From Coralliovum pocilloporae (GTDB taxonomy: Bacteria; Pseudomonadota; Alphaproteobacteria; Rhizobiales; Cohaesibacteraceae): a stretch of DNA of 64,000 nt. The notes below the pieces were generated by a model. The model was not told the origin of the DNA. It was given only the letters and a program-made list of their open reading frames with translations, and did no database searches. The DNA is taken from assembly GCF_030845175.1 (NCBI RefSeq), contig NZ_CP132542.1, positions 2,825,501-2,889,500 of the forward strand, written 5' to 3'. The translations under genes and the position numbers were made by a program. Positions 1 through 8,478 of this stretch are shown here, piece by piece. Positions within the stretch are counted from its first letter, which is position 1. Each line of letters starts with the position of its first letter.

Positions 1-285
1 CTTTACAGCCTGGGCGATATCGCCATGACCGGTAATCAGAATAACTGGAATTTCATGGTCGATGTTCTGCACGGCCGCAAGAAGCTGCAGGCCATCCATG
101 CCGGACATCCTTATGTCGGACACAACTGCACCATCAAAGCTTCTGCCAAGGCGGGCAACAGCTCTTTCAGCCCTGGCAAAAGACAGAACATCAATGTCCT
201 GCAACTCCAGCACTTGCCCGGTCGATTGACGAACGTCCTCTTCATCGTCAATCAGAATGACAGCATAGTTCTTCAGAGCTTCCAA
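1..285 (-). CDS. dctD: DctD-like sigma54 response regulator, N-terminal receiver only (partial)
   Basis: Ninety-five codons of a CheY-like receiver domain run off the left edge. The acidic pair Asp13-Asp14, the phospho-acceptor Asp57 (in VVSDIRMSGMDG) and the VILITGHGD stretch before the a4 helix are visible. The TTG start at 285 is chosen because it follows a GGAGG about 8 bases upstream, inside the end of the sensor kinase gene whose stop is at 288-290. This arrangement implies translational coupling. The VTGHGD-type segment and the DctB-like partner suggest the C4-dicarboxylate regulator DctD, with AAA+ and HTH domains outside the window. Another NtrC-family regulator cannot be excluded. 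Confidence 0.8.
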   Translation of the reverse strand, partial: MEALKNYAVILIDDEEDVRQSTGQVLELQDIDVLSFARAERAVARLGRSFDGAVVSDIRMSGMDGLQLLAAVQNIDHEIPVILITGHGDIAQAVK

Positions 286-287
286 AC

Positions 288-2138
288 CTATGCCTCCTTT
301 GCCAGCTCGACGATGAACCGGGCACCGCCACGGTCACGGTTTTCCGCCCTCAGCTTACCGCCCAGTTCGTTAATGCTGTTATACGAAATGGACAGGCCAA
401 GACCCAGACCCTGCCCCGCATCCTTGGTGGTGAAAAACGGATTGAAGGCCTGGCTGATCGCCTCGTCATCAAGGCCGGGTCCATTGTCTTCTATGACCAC
501 CAGGACAGAAGACGAAAGGTCGATTGCGCTGCAGGCAATATGAGGGTTTTCCATCTCCATGGTGGCGTCAATGGCATTGCTGATGAGATTTACAAAGACC
601 GTATTCAGAAGGTTTTCCTCGCCATAGGCGCGGATATTCTCTCCCCAGCTCTTTTCGAGGTGAACATTCTGTTTCTTGAGCCGGGGGTGCAGCAGCTCCA
701 GGCTGCGGTCAAGGATCGGACCAATATTGACCAGCTGTCTTCCTTCTTTTGGTTTCTGGGAAAACTTGGTCAATGCATAAGACAGGTTTTCCATCCGTCC
801 GATAATCCGGCGCATCCGCCCGATATTATCTTCTGCCCGTTCATATTGGTTGCGATCCAGCAGAATTGCAGTGGTCTCCACATAGTTGCGGATGGCCGCC
901 AATGGCTGGTTTATCTCATGGCGCAATTCGGCGGACATCTGGCCAAGGGCCGCCATTTTTCCGGCCTGTATCAGTTCTGTCTGGGTTCGGCGGAGTTTCT
1001 TCTCCGCCCGTATCCGGTCGTCAACCTGCGCTGTCAATTCCAGGTTGAGAGCCTGCAGATCGCGGGTTCTCTCCGCCACTTTCTGTTTCAGCATCTGCTG
1101 TGATTGCTCGCGCTCATGAACCAGATCGAGAAGACGTCTCCGACGCTGTAGAACGACAACAAAAACCATAGCGACAAGCAGAAAGGCCAGGACAGCGACT
1201 GCGAGTATTGTCAGAATCTGCTGCCGTACTGGCGCAAGCGGAATGAGGATGTTGAGCTCCCAGCCTTCCAGCGGCATCCATCGGGTCATCCTGAGAAATT
1301 CCATCGGTCTCTGGTCGGATCGATCGGCTACAGCGATGACTTTTGTAAAGTCAGTCGTGTCTGGAAACGGACGGATCTCTATTGGGGCCGGAACGGGGGC
1401 GTCCAGCGCGAAAGCCGCGAGGTCGTCCGCTGCGTATCGTTGCGCCAGGCGTGTTCCGCCAAGGACTTTCAGCCGCCAGTCAGGATGGCCCGACAGAACG
1501 ATCAGATTATTGCGATCAGCAATGAAGATTTCATGGGTATTGGCGCGAAATTCCTGCTGCAGGTGGTCAAGGGGAATGACCAGCACAATCACACCAATTG
1601 TCTGGCCATTAAATCGAATGCCGCGCGCGAGATAATAACTGAGCTGACTGGTCAGAGGGTCAATGGCTATGGCCCGGCCAAGGCTGCCATTCCAGGCCCG
1701 GGCAAAGTAGTTCTGTTCCAGAAAAGATGGTGTCTGTCCAAAAGTTGCCGCTGAAGAGACAATCCGGCCATCGGCCCCGAGAAGCCGAATGTCTGACAGG
1801 CCCGAGACATTTCTCAGCTCGCTCAGGCGTAACTGAACACTGGTCCGAAAAACCTGCCCCGGGCGTGTTCCCGTTGCCTGACGATTGAGAAAGCGCTCAA
1901 AAAGCGGCTCTTGAGAGTAATTCACTGCAAGGGCTCTGAAACGGGATATTTCCGTTTCGACAATTTTGCTGTGCAGGGTAAGCAGATGAGAGTTGCGATT
2001 GAAGTACTCTGTGATGAGTTGTCCTTCAAGAAACCGCACCAGTAGAAATAGGCTTAAAATGAAGACGCCAAGAGCCGTGAAAAACATATAGGCAGATGTT
2101 TTTCTGCGTTGAATTATGTAAGGAGCAGCTTCTGGCAT
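288..2138 (-). CDS. dctB: DctB-like sensor histidine kinase
   Basis: A 616-residue membrane kinase. A first membrane segment (about residues 17-38) is followed by a large periplasmic sensor region of double-PAS/CACHE size and a second membrane segment (about 305-330). A charged coiled coil then leads into the HisKA box GQMSAELRHEINQP, where the His is phosphorylated. The C-terminal ATPase shows NLISNAIDA (N box), EDNGPGL (G1) and GLGLGLSI (G2). HEINQP with a long linker coil is typical of DctB, which senses C4-dicarboxylates and phosphorylates DctD. It lies directly upstream of the receiver gene, so the two form a pair. The ligand is inferred from the family only. Confidence 0.85.
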   Translation of the reverse strand: MPEAAPYIIQRRKTSAYMFFTALGVFILSLFLLVRFLEGQLITEYFNRNSHLLTLHSKIVETEISRFRALAVNYSQEPLFERFLNRQATGTRPGQVFRTSVQLRLSELRNVSGLSDIRLLGADGRIVSSAATFGQTPSFLEQNYFARAWNGSLGRAIAIDPLTSQLSYYLARGIRFNGQTIGVIVLVIPLDHLQQEFRANTHEIFIADRNNLIVLSGHPDWRLKVLGGTRLAQRYAADDLAAFALDAPVPAPIEIRPFPDTTDFTKVIAVADRSDQRPMEFLRMTRWMPLEGWELNILIPLAPVRQQILTILAVAVLAFLLVAMVFVVVLQRRRRLLDLVHEREQSQQMLKQKVAERTRDLQALNLELTAQVDDRIRAEKKLRRTQTELIQAGKMAALGQMSAELRHEINQPLAAIRNYVETTAILLDRNQYERAEDNIGRMRRIIGRMENLSYALTKFSQKPKEGRQLVNIGPILDRSLELLHPRLKKQNVHLEKSWGENIRAYGEENLLNTVFVNLISNAIDATMEMENPHIACSAIDLSSSVLVVIEDNGPGLDDEAISQAFNPFFTTKDAGQGLGLGLSISYNSINELGGKLRAENRDRGGARFIVELAKEA

Positions 2139-2296
2139 TTAGGGTCAAAGCCCTGGTTCTTGATTGTGGTTAGACCGTTGTAGAAGCGACGGAAGAAGCG
2201 GGTAATATACACCGCATCAGGTCTTCACACTTCAGTATTGATGATGACGTCTTGTTGCTCTCTTCTCAAAGCTTGCGGAAAACTATTGAAGAGTCA

Positions 2297-2337
2297 GAAA
2301 GGGGGCAAGAACGTACTGGTCTACGCTGCCCCCTTTC
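2297..2337 (-). terminator. Hairpin after the porin gene
   Basis: GAAAGGGGGCA (2297-2307) pairs perfectly with TGCCCCCTTTC (2327-2337) around a 19-base loop. It sits just beyond the porin stop codon on the minus strand. No long T tract follows on that strand, so it may be a terminator or a 3' mRNA-stabilising stem. Confidence 0.6.
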
Positions 2338-2374
2338 AGGTCACATTATCGTGTAGGCTGCTGTCCGATAATGA

Positions 2375-3523
2375 TCAGAAATCAAGACGCAGGCCACCCT
2401 GGAAGGACGTGAAATTGTCCGTAATCCCGACAAGTGCGGTTGGCACGCGGCCAGCATCGTTTTCCAGATGCTCAACAGAGGTCCAGAAGCGCAGGTTCTT
2501 GTCGTAGTGATAGACATATTCCCCTTTGATGGACTGGACATCACCGCTCGTATCACAACTGTCAACAGCGTAACGGGCGTGGAACTGATGCTCTTTTACA
2601 CGGGCACTACCGTAAATGCCGCTGGCTGTTCTGTCTTCACCAACGCAGGTAGGAATAAAGTTGATGTTTCCAAGCCCGCCGCCTGAAGCTCTCAGACGCA
2701 ACGTACCGGTAGACCCGGCCCCTGAGGGGAAATCGAACTCGTCATCCTGCTGATGATGGTAGGCTGACAGAGTGAAAATGTCGTTGATTTTCCAGAAGGC
2801 ACGTACGCCATAGAGGTTCCCCTGCAATGGGCCTTCCAGATCCTTTGCATAGGCGGCCTGCAGCTTTACAGGGCCGATTGAATATTCTGCACCAACCTGA
2901 ACCTGGTCGAAATTATCGCCGTCCTGTCCTTCAAGCTGCGTGCCGATACCGAATTTGAAATTGCCGTATTTGAAGCGGTACTGCAGATAATCATCCTCAC
3001 GAATGGTGGCCAGGCGGACCGTGTCTAGTCCATCGGAGAAGTAAGAGCCGCGAACAAAGCTGTGAAATACGGTTGTCTGTGATCCGAAGGACAGTGTGCC
3101 GTAATCCTTGTGACCAACGCCAACACTGGCAATACGAAGGGTCAGGCCGCCATTCTGGACAAAATCAACAACGTCGCTGCGGGTGCCGTATTCAAACTGA
3201 CCGAAGACCGAAAAGCGATCGTTCAGCTGATATTTGGCTTTCACGCCGATACGGCTAAGAAAATCACGCCCGTTGAGACCATCCTGACTGACGCCAGCTT
3301 CAATGTAGTCGAACCCGACCCGGGCAGAACCGTAAAGGTCTACATCGAGTTTCGGCCCTACAGCATCTTCAATGGCTTTTTCGCCATTTGTGACAGCATC
3401 ATCAAGTGATTTGGTCGCAGAAGAAAGGTCTGCGGCATTGGCGATGCCAGTCATTGCAAGAAGTGAAAGACTGAATGCTGTCGAACACAGCAGCTTCACT
3501 GAAAATTTAGTGTTAGAGAGCAC
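2375..3523 (-). CDS. Outer-membrane porin
   Basis: A 382-residue exported protein. The GTG start at 3523 is preferred over upstream codons because GGGAGGA lies about 8 bases before it. The signal peptide (SVKLLCSTAFSLSLLAMTG) ends in IANA before ADLSS. The body has alternating aromatic and polar strands (DVDLYGSARVGFDYIE, RFSVFGQFEYGTR, YQYRFKYGNFKFGIG). The last residue is Phe (GGLRLDF), as for proteins inserted by BamA. It resembles general alphaproteobacterial porins of the Porin_4 type. The substrate is unknown. The neighbouring DctBD-like genes hint at organic-acid uptake, but that is inference only. Confidence 0.85.
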   Translation of the reverse strand: MLSNTKFSVKLLCSTAFSLSLLAMTGIANAADLSSATKSLDDAVTNGEKAIEDAVGPKLDVDLYGSARVGFDYIEAGVSQDGLNGRDFLSRIGVKAKYQLNDRFSVFGQFEYGTRSDVVDFVQNGGLTLRIASVGVGHKDYGTLSFGSQTTVFHSFVRGSYFSDGLDTVRLATIREDDYLQYRFKYGNFKFGIGTQLEGQDGDNFDQVQVGAEYSIGPVKLQAAYAKDLEGPLQGNLYGVRAFWKINDIFTLSAYHHQQDDEFDFPSGAGSTGTLRLRASGGGLGNINFIPTCVGEDRTASGIYGSARVKEHQFHARYAVDSCDTSGDVQSIKGEYVYHYDKNLRFWTSVEHLENDAGRVPTALVGITDNFTSFQGGLRLDF

Positions 3524-3954
3524 CCTTTTGTCTCCTCCCGTTATTGTGATGGAGGGACCAAAGAGGAAACAGAGACCGCCTTTCAATGAATTTGGCTTGT
3601 CTCTGAGCAGATTTTCAGTGTGCTTCCGGGGCTATGTTACCTGATTTACCCCAAGTGCGAAATTTCATGTTCCGTATTTGAAACAAGGTCGATGTTGAGG
3701 CTCCGGCAAGCATCCGGCCTGTTGCCAGAGATCGGAACTGCATTGTTCAAACCCTCTGATGATTCTATGTCTGAAATGTGAAGAATGGTGTGCTGATGAT
3801 ACTGCAACTGATTTTTGACAAAACTGTTCTGGATTGATATCCTGATGGCAGGGGGCTTGCGAACGCCCCGTGAGGCTTAGACCCAAGGTTCGCTTCCAGA
3901 AGACCGGAGATTGTCTGCGCATACTTGCGCATGTCATTCGAGAGGAAGCAATCC
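3524..3954. other. Intergenic region between porin and chromate genes
   Basis: A divergent intergenic stretch that must carry the promoters of the porin (minus) and of the chromate operon (plus). I find no convincing gene, RNA or strong hairpin in it. A scan for GG-N10-GC on the porin side showed no sigma54 promoter. Confidence 0.4.
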
Positions 3955-4782
3955 ATGCCTGCATTTAATGAAATTACCCCTGCACAGCTTTACCGCCTGA
4001 TCGGCACACCCGATGCGCCTGGTCTTGTCGATCTCAGGATACAAGAAGACTTTGAAGACGATCCGCGTCTGATCCCCGGAGCCTTTCGCAGTCCGCATAC
4101 GGATCTCGCAGCCCTAAAGGCACAGCTCGAGAGGCGACAGGCAGAGCGCGTGGTGGTTTATTGCCAGAAGGGGCGGAAGATATCGCAAGGAGTGGCAGCT
4201 CTGCTGCGATCGGATGGCTGGGCTGTTGAGGTTCTGCAGGGTGGACAGTTTGCCTGGAGGGATGCAGCGCTGCCCATGCGCGAGGAAATTGGCATGCTTC
4301 AGCGCACGGAAGAGGGGCAAACCCGGTGGGTCACCCGACATCGTCCGAAAATTGATCGCATAGCCTGCCCTTGGCTGGTCAGGCGGTTTATTGACCCCAC
4401 AGCGGAATTTTTGTTTGTGCCGCAGCAGGACGTGGCATTGGTGGCCGAAAAGTTCAATGCCATACCATTTGACGTTGAGGGTGTTCGGTTCAGCCATCGC
4501 GGTGAGCGATGTTCTTTTGATGCCTTTATGGAGGATTTCGACCTGCGATCCAACGCCTTGGACCAGATGGCCGTTGTCATTCGCGGTGCTGATACCAATC
4601 GACATGATCTCGCACCACAGGCGGCAGGGCTGCTGGCCTTATCAGTCGGTCTGTCGCGTATGGTGCGAGATGACATGATGCAGCTTGATGCAGGCATGTT
4701 GCTCTATGATGCGCTCTATCGCTGGGCCCGGGATGGTATGGATGAAGGTCATGATTGGCCCGCACCAGGAAGCAAGCCATGA
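3955..4782 (+). CDS. Rhodanese / ChrB-type chromate resistance protein
   Basis: A 275-residue protein. The ATG at 3955 is chosen because AGAGGA precedes it at good spacing. Residues 1-105 form a rhodanese-like domain with the active-site loop VVYCQKGRKIS. Residues about 120-275 match the ChrB C-terminal domain (RHRPKIDRIACPWLVRRFID, then FDVEGVRFSH). This two-domain fusion is found beside chromate transporters, where ChrB-type proteins regulate or support chromate resistance. It overlaps chrA by ATGA, so the pair is translationally coupled. Whether it acts as a regulator or a sulfurtransferase cannot be told from sequence. Confidence 0.85.
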   Translation: MPAFNEITPAQLYRLIGTPDAPGLVDLRIQEDFEDDPRLIPGAFRSPHTDLAALKAQLERRQAERVVVYCQKGRKISQGVAALLRSDGWAVEVLQGGQFAWRDAALPMREEIGMLQRTEEGQTRWVTRHRPKIDRIACPWLVRRFIDPTAEFLFVPQQDVALVAEKFNAIPFDVEGVRFSHRGERCSFDAFMEDFDLRSNALDQMAVVIRGADTNRHDLAPQAAGLLALSVGLSRMVRDDMMQLDAGMLLYDALYRWARDGMDEGHDWPAPGSKP

Positions 4783-6056
4783 CCCGCCCGGGTTTTTATG
4801 AAGCCTTCCGGGTCTGGTGGCAGATCGGGGTTCTGTCTTTCGGCGGGCCTGCAGCTCAGATTGCCCTGGTTCACCGGATGGTCGTGGAAGAGCGGAAATG
4901 GCTGAGTGAGCAGGATTACCTGAATGCTCTGTCTTTCTGCATGTTGCTGCCGGGGCCGGAGGCCATGCAGCTGGTGACGTACGCGGGATGGCGGCAACAC
5001 GGAGTTCTGGGTGGTCTGGTGGCCGGGTTACTGTTTGTTCTACCGGGGGCGCTGGTGGTTCTGGCTTTTGCGGGCTTCTATGTAACCTTCGGCAACACAC
5101 CATCTCTTGAAGCCCTGTTTCTCGGAGTGAAGGCCGCCGTTCTGGTGATCGTGTTTGACGCACTCTGGCGGATTGCCAGGCGCAGCCTGACATCGCGGCT
5201 GCACTGGTGGACCGCCGGGCTTTCCTTTGTGGCGCTGTTCTTTCTCGGAATTCCGTTTCCTGTCATCATTCTGGCGGCAGGCTGTCTCGGCTTTGTCACG
5301 GCACAGGCGGGTGAGAGGACGGTGATTGACCGACCTCATATCCCCTTGTCCAGAACCTGTGCCACTATTCTGGTCTGGCTCGCCATCTGGATGGTGCCGC
5401 TGGCTTTGGTTGAGCCGGTAACCGGTTTGCCCATTCTCACTGAGCTCGGCCTGTTTTTCTCCAAGCTTGCAACGGTGACCTTCGGCGGGGCCTATGCGGT
5501 TCTGGCCTATATGGCGCAGGACGCGGTGCAGAACCATGGCTGGCTGAGCACGACAGAGATGATTGACGGACTCGGTCTTGCGGAAACCACACCGGGGCCT
5601 TTGATACTGGTGACAGAGTTCGTCGGGTTTCTGGCAGCAGCACGGGCTGAGGGCGATGTTAGTCTATGGGCCGGAGTTCTGGGGGCAGGGGTAACGCTCT
5701 GGGCAACATTTGCACCCTGTTTCCTCTGGGTCTTTGCGGGTGCCCCTTATATTGCCTGGCTCACATCAAAACCCCGATTGCGGGCCGCGCTTGCATCCAT
5801 TTCGGCGGCAGTGGTTGGCGTCATTCTCAATCTGTCCATATGGTTTGCAATCCACGTGCTGTTTGAAACTGTGACAACAGAGCGTCTGGCTGTCCTGACC
5901 CTGTTGCGGCCTGAGCTCGGCAGCTTCAATGATGCTGTTCTTATCTTCATCGCGCTGGCTATGGTGCTGCTGCTAAGCCTCCGTCGGAGTGTCCTTCTCA
6001 CCCTCTGCGCCTGCGGAGGGCTTTCACTCGTGCTGGCCAGCCTTTCGCTCGTCTGA
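4779..6056 (+). CDS. chrA: Chromate transporter ChrA (long, two-domain form)
   Basis: A 425-residue polytopic membrane protein of the CHR family. Two homologous halves are visible, each opening with the CHR motif: FWQIGVLSFGGPAAQ near the N terminus and FFSKLATVTFGGAYAVL near residue 230. Each is followed by a PGP-type motif (LLPGPEAMQ and ETTPGPLIL). Long-chain CHR proteins export chromate across the inner membrane. The ATG at 4779 sits in the ATGA overlap with the upstream gene and has AGGA before it. About 65 bases of spacer separate it from the cobalamin riboswitch. Confidence 0.92.
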   Translation: MTRPGFYEAFRVWWQIGVLSFGGPAAQIALVHRMVVEERKWLSEQDYLNALSFCMLLPGPEAMQLVTYAGWRQHGVLGGLVAGLLFVLPGALVVLAFAGFYVTFGNTPSLEALFLGVKAAVLVIVFDALWRIARRSLTSRLHWWTAGLSFVALFFLGIPFPVIILAAGCLGFVTAQAGERTVIDRPHIPLSRTCATILVWLAIWMVPLALVEPVTGLPILTELGLFFSKLATVTFGGAYAVLAYMAQDAVQNHGWLSTTEMIDGLGLAETTPGPLILVTEFVGFLAAARAEGDVSLWAGVLGAGVTLWATFAPCFLWVFAGAPYIAWLTSKPRLRAALASISAAVVGVILNLSIWFAIHVLFETVTTERLAVLTLLRPELGSFNDAVLIFIALAMVLLLSLRRSVLLTLCACGGLSLVLASLSLV

Positions 6057-6120
6057 GCAGGTGCTTGGATAAACGGGATGATTTCATCTTGCTCCACCTC
6101 CTGAACGGGGTTATTCATCA

Positions 6121-6315
6121 ACCGATGGTTTTCGGGAATCGAGCATATTTCCGGAATGAAAAGGGAATACGGTGAGGCTTAACCATCAGGTGCCTAATCC
6201 GTAGCTGCCCCCGCAACTGTGAGCGAGGAGCAAACCCGGCAAAACCACTGGCCTGAAACAGGCCGGGAAGGGTCGGGAGCGCTGTAATCCGCGAGTCAGG
6301 AGACCTGCCATCAGG
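6121..6315 (+). ncRNA. Cobalamin (B12) riboswitch
   Basis: The aptamer core is plain: GAAAAGGGAATACGGTGAGG near 6160, then TAGCTGCCCCCGCAACTGTG, CCACTGG, and the B12 box AGTCAGGAGACCTGCC at 6294-6309. A closing P1 stem can be drawn from GATGG (6124-6128) with CCATC (6308-6312). It lies upstream of a btuDFC operon on the same strand. Adenosyl- or related cobalamin binding would be expected to lower expression of the uptake genes. Confidence 0.95.
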
Positions 6316-6388
6316 AATTCACTCAACCCGGGCGGGGAAGTCCGGTTAAGGGGCTCCGGATGGCACATCTCAATGTCACCCGATCAAT

Positions 6389-6432
6389 CTGCCTTTTGAC
6401 CTGCCGCCGCCGGATCGCGGAGCACAAGGCAG
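6389..6432 (+). promoter_or_regulatory. Riboswitch expression platform: hairpin masking the btuD ribosome-binding site
   Basis: CTGCCTT at 6389-6395 is the exact complement of AAGGCAG at 6426-6432. The second arm contains the AAGG ribosome-binding sequence and ends at the base before the ATG at 6433. The stem would hide the start site, so the upstream aptamer probably controls translation rather than termination. Confidence 0.6.
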
Positions 6433-7254
6433 ATGGGATCATCTTTCCTGGAACTTGATGCTGTCACCGTTCACTCCGAGCGGGGCGACGCTTTGCTGTC
6501 TGACGTGAGCTTTGGGGTCAGCCATGGCGTACGGCTCGCTGTGGTCGGTCCGAATGGCGCAGGCAAAACCACATTGCTCCGGACCATCTGCGGCCTGTTG
6601 AGCCCGGATAACGGAGAAATCAGGCTGAATGGCCGCAGCCTGCAGACGCTCAGCTTTGAAGAGCGGGCCCGGCAGATTGCCTATGTGGGGCAGGCGGATG
6701 ATCCAGATGGACGCCTGTCTGTCACGCAATATGTAGGGCTGGGAACCCGCGCCCGACAGGATCAGCTCAGCCAGGCAGAAACTGCGGAAGGCATGCATGC
6801 CATATTGGATGCACTCGGCCTTGGGTCACTTGCGGACAAGCGCATGGACCGGATTTCCGGGGGCGAACGCCAGAAGGCAAAGATAGCCCGCGCACTTTGT
6901 CAGAAACCGGACCTGCTGGTTCTGGACGAGCCGACCAACCACCTTGATCCAAGGGCTCGTGGCGACATTCTGAACCTTGTTTCAGGGTTCGGCATGGCGG
7001 TTATTGCTGCACTCCATGACCTGACCCTGATCGATAGTTTTGCCGACAAGGTTGCTCTGCTTGATGGCGGCCGGCTGATCGATCTTGGCTCCCCGTCTGA
7101 AACGCTCTCCACACCGAATGTGCGGCAGGTTTTTGACGTGGACCTGCTCCGGTTGGCGCATCCGGATGGGCGAGGTTTTCTCCCGACACTTGATCTTGGG
7201 AAGGCTGAAGCCTCTCGAGAGCGTTCCAACACCTGTATTCAAACCAAAGGATAG
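6433..7254 (+). CDS. btuD: Cobalamin ABC importer ATPase
   Basis: A 273-residue ABC ATPase of the metal-chelate/B12 (FepC/BtuD) subfamily. It has Walker A GPNGAGKTT at 39-47, signature ISGGERQ at 141-147, Walker B LLVLDEPTNHLD at 161-172 and the switch His195 (AALHDLT). It powers inner-membrane import together with the periplasmic and permease proteins encoded next. The cobalamin riboswitch immediately upstream identifies the substrate more firmly than the protein does, because heme and siderophore ATPases look alike. The btuF gene follows after 4 bases. Confidence 0.9.
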   Translation: MGSSFLELDAVTVHSERGDALLSDVSFGVSHGVRLAVVGPNGAGKTTLLRTICGLLSPDNGEIRLNGRSLQTLSFEERARQIAYVGQADDPDGRLSVTQYVGLGTRARQDQLSQAETAEGMHAILDALGLGSLADKRMDRISGGERQKAKIARALCQKPDLLVLDEPTNHLDPRARGDILNLVSGFGMAVIAALHDLTLIDSFADKVALLDGGRLIDLGSPSETLSTPNVRQVFDVDLLRLAHPDGRGFLPTLDLGKAEASRERSNTCIQTKG

Positions 7255-7258
7255 ACTG

Positions 7259-8209
7259 ATGATCAGATTTTACGGTGCAGCTCTTTCTGCATTGCTCATG
7301 GCCACAGCCGTGCAGGCCGAGCCTGTAACGGTTGATAATTGCGGTCAGCCACTCACATTCGAGACCACGCCTGAACGGCTGGTGGTTCACGATATCAATA
7401 TGAGCGAGATGGCATTCGCGCTCGGCCTGCAGGACAAGATGGTCGGCGTGACCGGCATTTCCGGCTGGTACAAGACCAGCGCCGATTTCGAGAAGAAACG
7501 CGGGGACATACCGGAACTTGCCCCGAAATATCCGTCTCTGGAAAATCTCCTGGGCGCATCTCCGGATCTGTTCTTTGCCGGCTGGTATTACGGCATGAAG
7601 CCGGGTGGAGATGTGACGCCGGATATTCTGAAAGGACACAACATCAAGACCATGGTCTTGTCCGAGAGCTGTATCCACCTGGACAAAACACGTCCAGCTG
7701 CCTCAATGGACCTGCTGTTTGGTGATGTCCTGCGGCTTGGCAAGGTGTTTGACAAGGCCGATGAAGCGGAAGCTCTGGTCAAGGGTTGGAAGGAAGAACT
7801 GGCGGCCTTGAAAGACGCTGTGCCTGCTGAGGGTCGCAAGCGCGTCTTCCTCTATGATTCCGGTGCGGACAAGCCGTTTACCGCCGGGAAGTATGCCATC
7901 ACCACGGCAATGATCGATGCTGCAGGCGGCGAAAATGTCACCGGTGACATGGAAACCAGCTGGGGAACCGCGTCCTGGGAAGCCGTTGCGGCTGCCAATC
8001 CGGAATTCCTGATCCTGCTGGATTACCAGAATGGCGATGGTGCCAAGGGCCTGATGAATTTCCTCAAGGAGCATCCGGTGATGAAGTATACGGATGCCGT
8101 GAAGAACGGGCGCTATGTCGCCCTTCGCTATGAAGAACTGACACCGGGACCGGCTAATATCAAGGCTATAGGCAAGATCACCAAAGCCATGTATCCGAAA
8201 GCGTTTTAA
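7259..8209 (+). CDS. btuF: Periplasmic cobalamin-binding protein
   Basis: A 316-residue exported binding protein. The ATG at 7259 follows AAAGGATAG, which includes the stop region of btuD. The signal peptide is cleaved after ALLMATAVQA (about residue 20). The class III solute-binding fold is seen in ERLVVHDINMSEMAFALG (lobe 1), SLENLLGASPDLFFAGW and ANPEFLILLDYQ (lobe 2). It should deliver cobalamin to the BtuC-type permease. The last base of its TAA stop is also the first base of the inserted 263-bp repeat, so the element abuts the reading frame exactly. Confidence 0.87.
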   Translation: MIRFYGAALSALLMATAVQAEPVTVDNCGQPLTFETTPERLVVHDINMSEMAFALGLQDKMVGVTGISGWYKTSADFEKKRGDIPELAPKYPSLENLLGASPDLFFAGWYYGMKPGGDVTPDILKGHNIKTMVLSESCIHLDKTRPAASMDLLFGDVLRLGKVFDKADEAEALVKGWKEELAALKDAVPAEGRKRVFLYDSGADKPFTAGKYAITTAMIDAAGGENVTGDMETSWGTASWEAVAAANPEFLILLDYQNGDGAKGLMNFLKEHPVMKYTDAVKNGRYVALRYEELTPGPANIKAIGKITKAMYPKAF

Positions 8210-8471
8210 TACCAAAGGACCTTAATATTGACCCATGTGATGCCGCCCAGCCGTTCATCGGCAAGGCGCTTTTTGAAGGGCGATGCGGGGCATCGGTCGA
8301 GAGAAGAAACGCTGTCCGGTGGGCGACTGGACGGCACCGAAGGCCGGATTTCTGCGCGTTCCAGGCGTCGTTGCAGATGGTTCATGGTATCCATACCACA
8401 TCACCATCCGCGCCTTGCCGGACCGCGTATGAATCTCGGTCAAATGATTCAATATTTAGTTCCTTTGGTAT
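8209..8471. repeat. 263-bp element with terminal inverted repeats, family A copy 1
   Basis: The left end ATACCAAAGGA and about 12 further bases reappear inverted at the right end with only two mismatches over 23 bases. The interior is the reverse-complement homologue of 56366-56630: shared blocks include CAAGGCG, GAAGGGC.ATGCGGG, GGGCGA and ACCGAAGGCCGG. It encodes no transposase, as a MITE would. If the ends are read as TA-CCAAAGGA...TCCTTTGG-TA, the layout fits a TA target duplication. It separates btuF from btuC in what should be one operon. Confidence 0.85.
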
Positions 8472-8478
8472 CAGACTG

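Noticed and set aside
8371-8478. A longer btuC starting inside the family A repeat
   Set aside because: The extra 36 residues lie in the inserted element and do not look like a BtuC N terminus.
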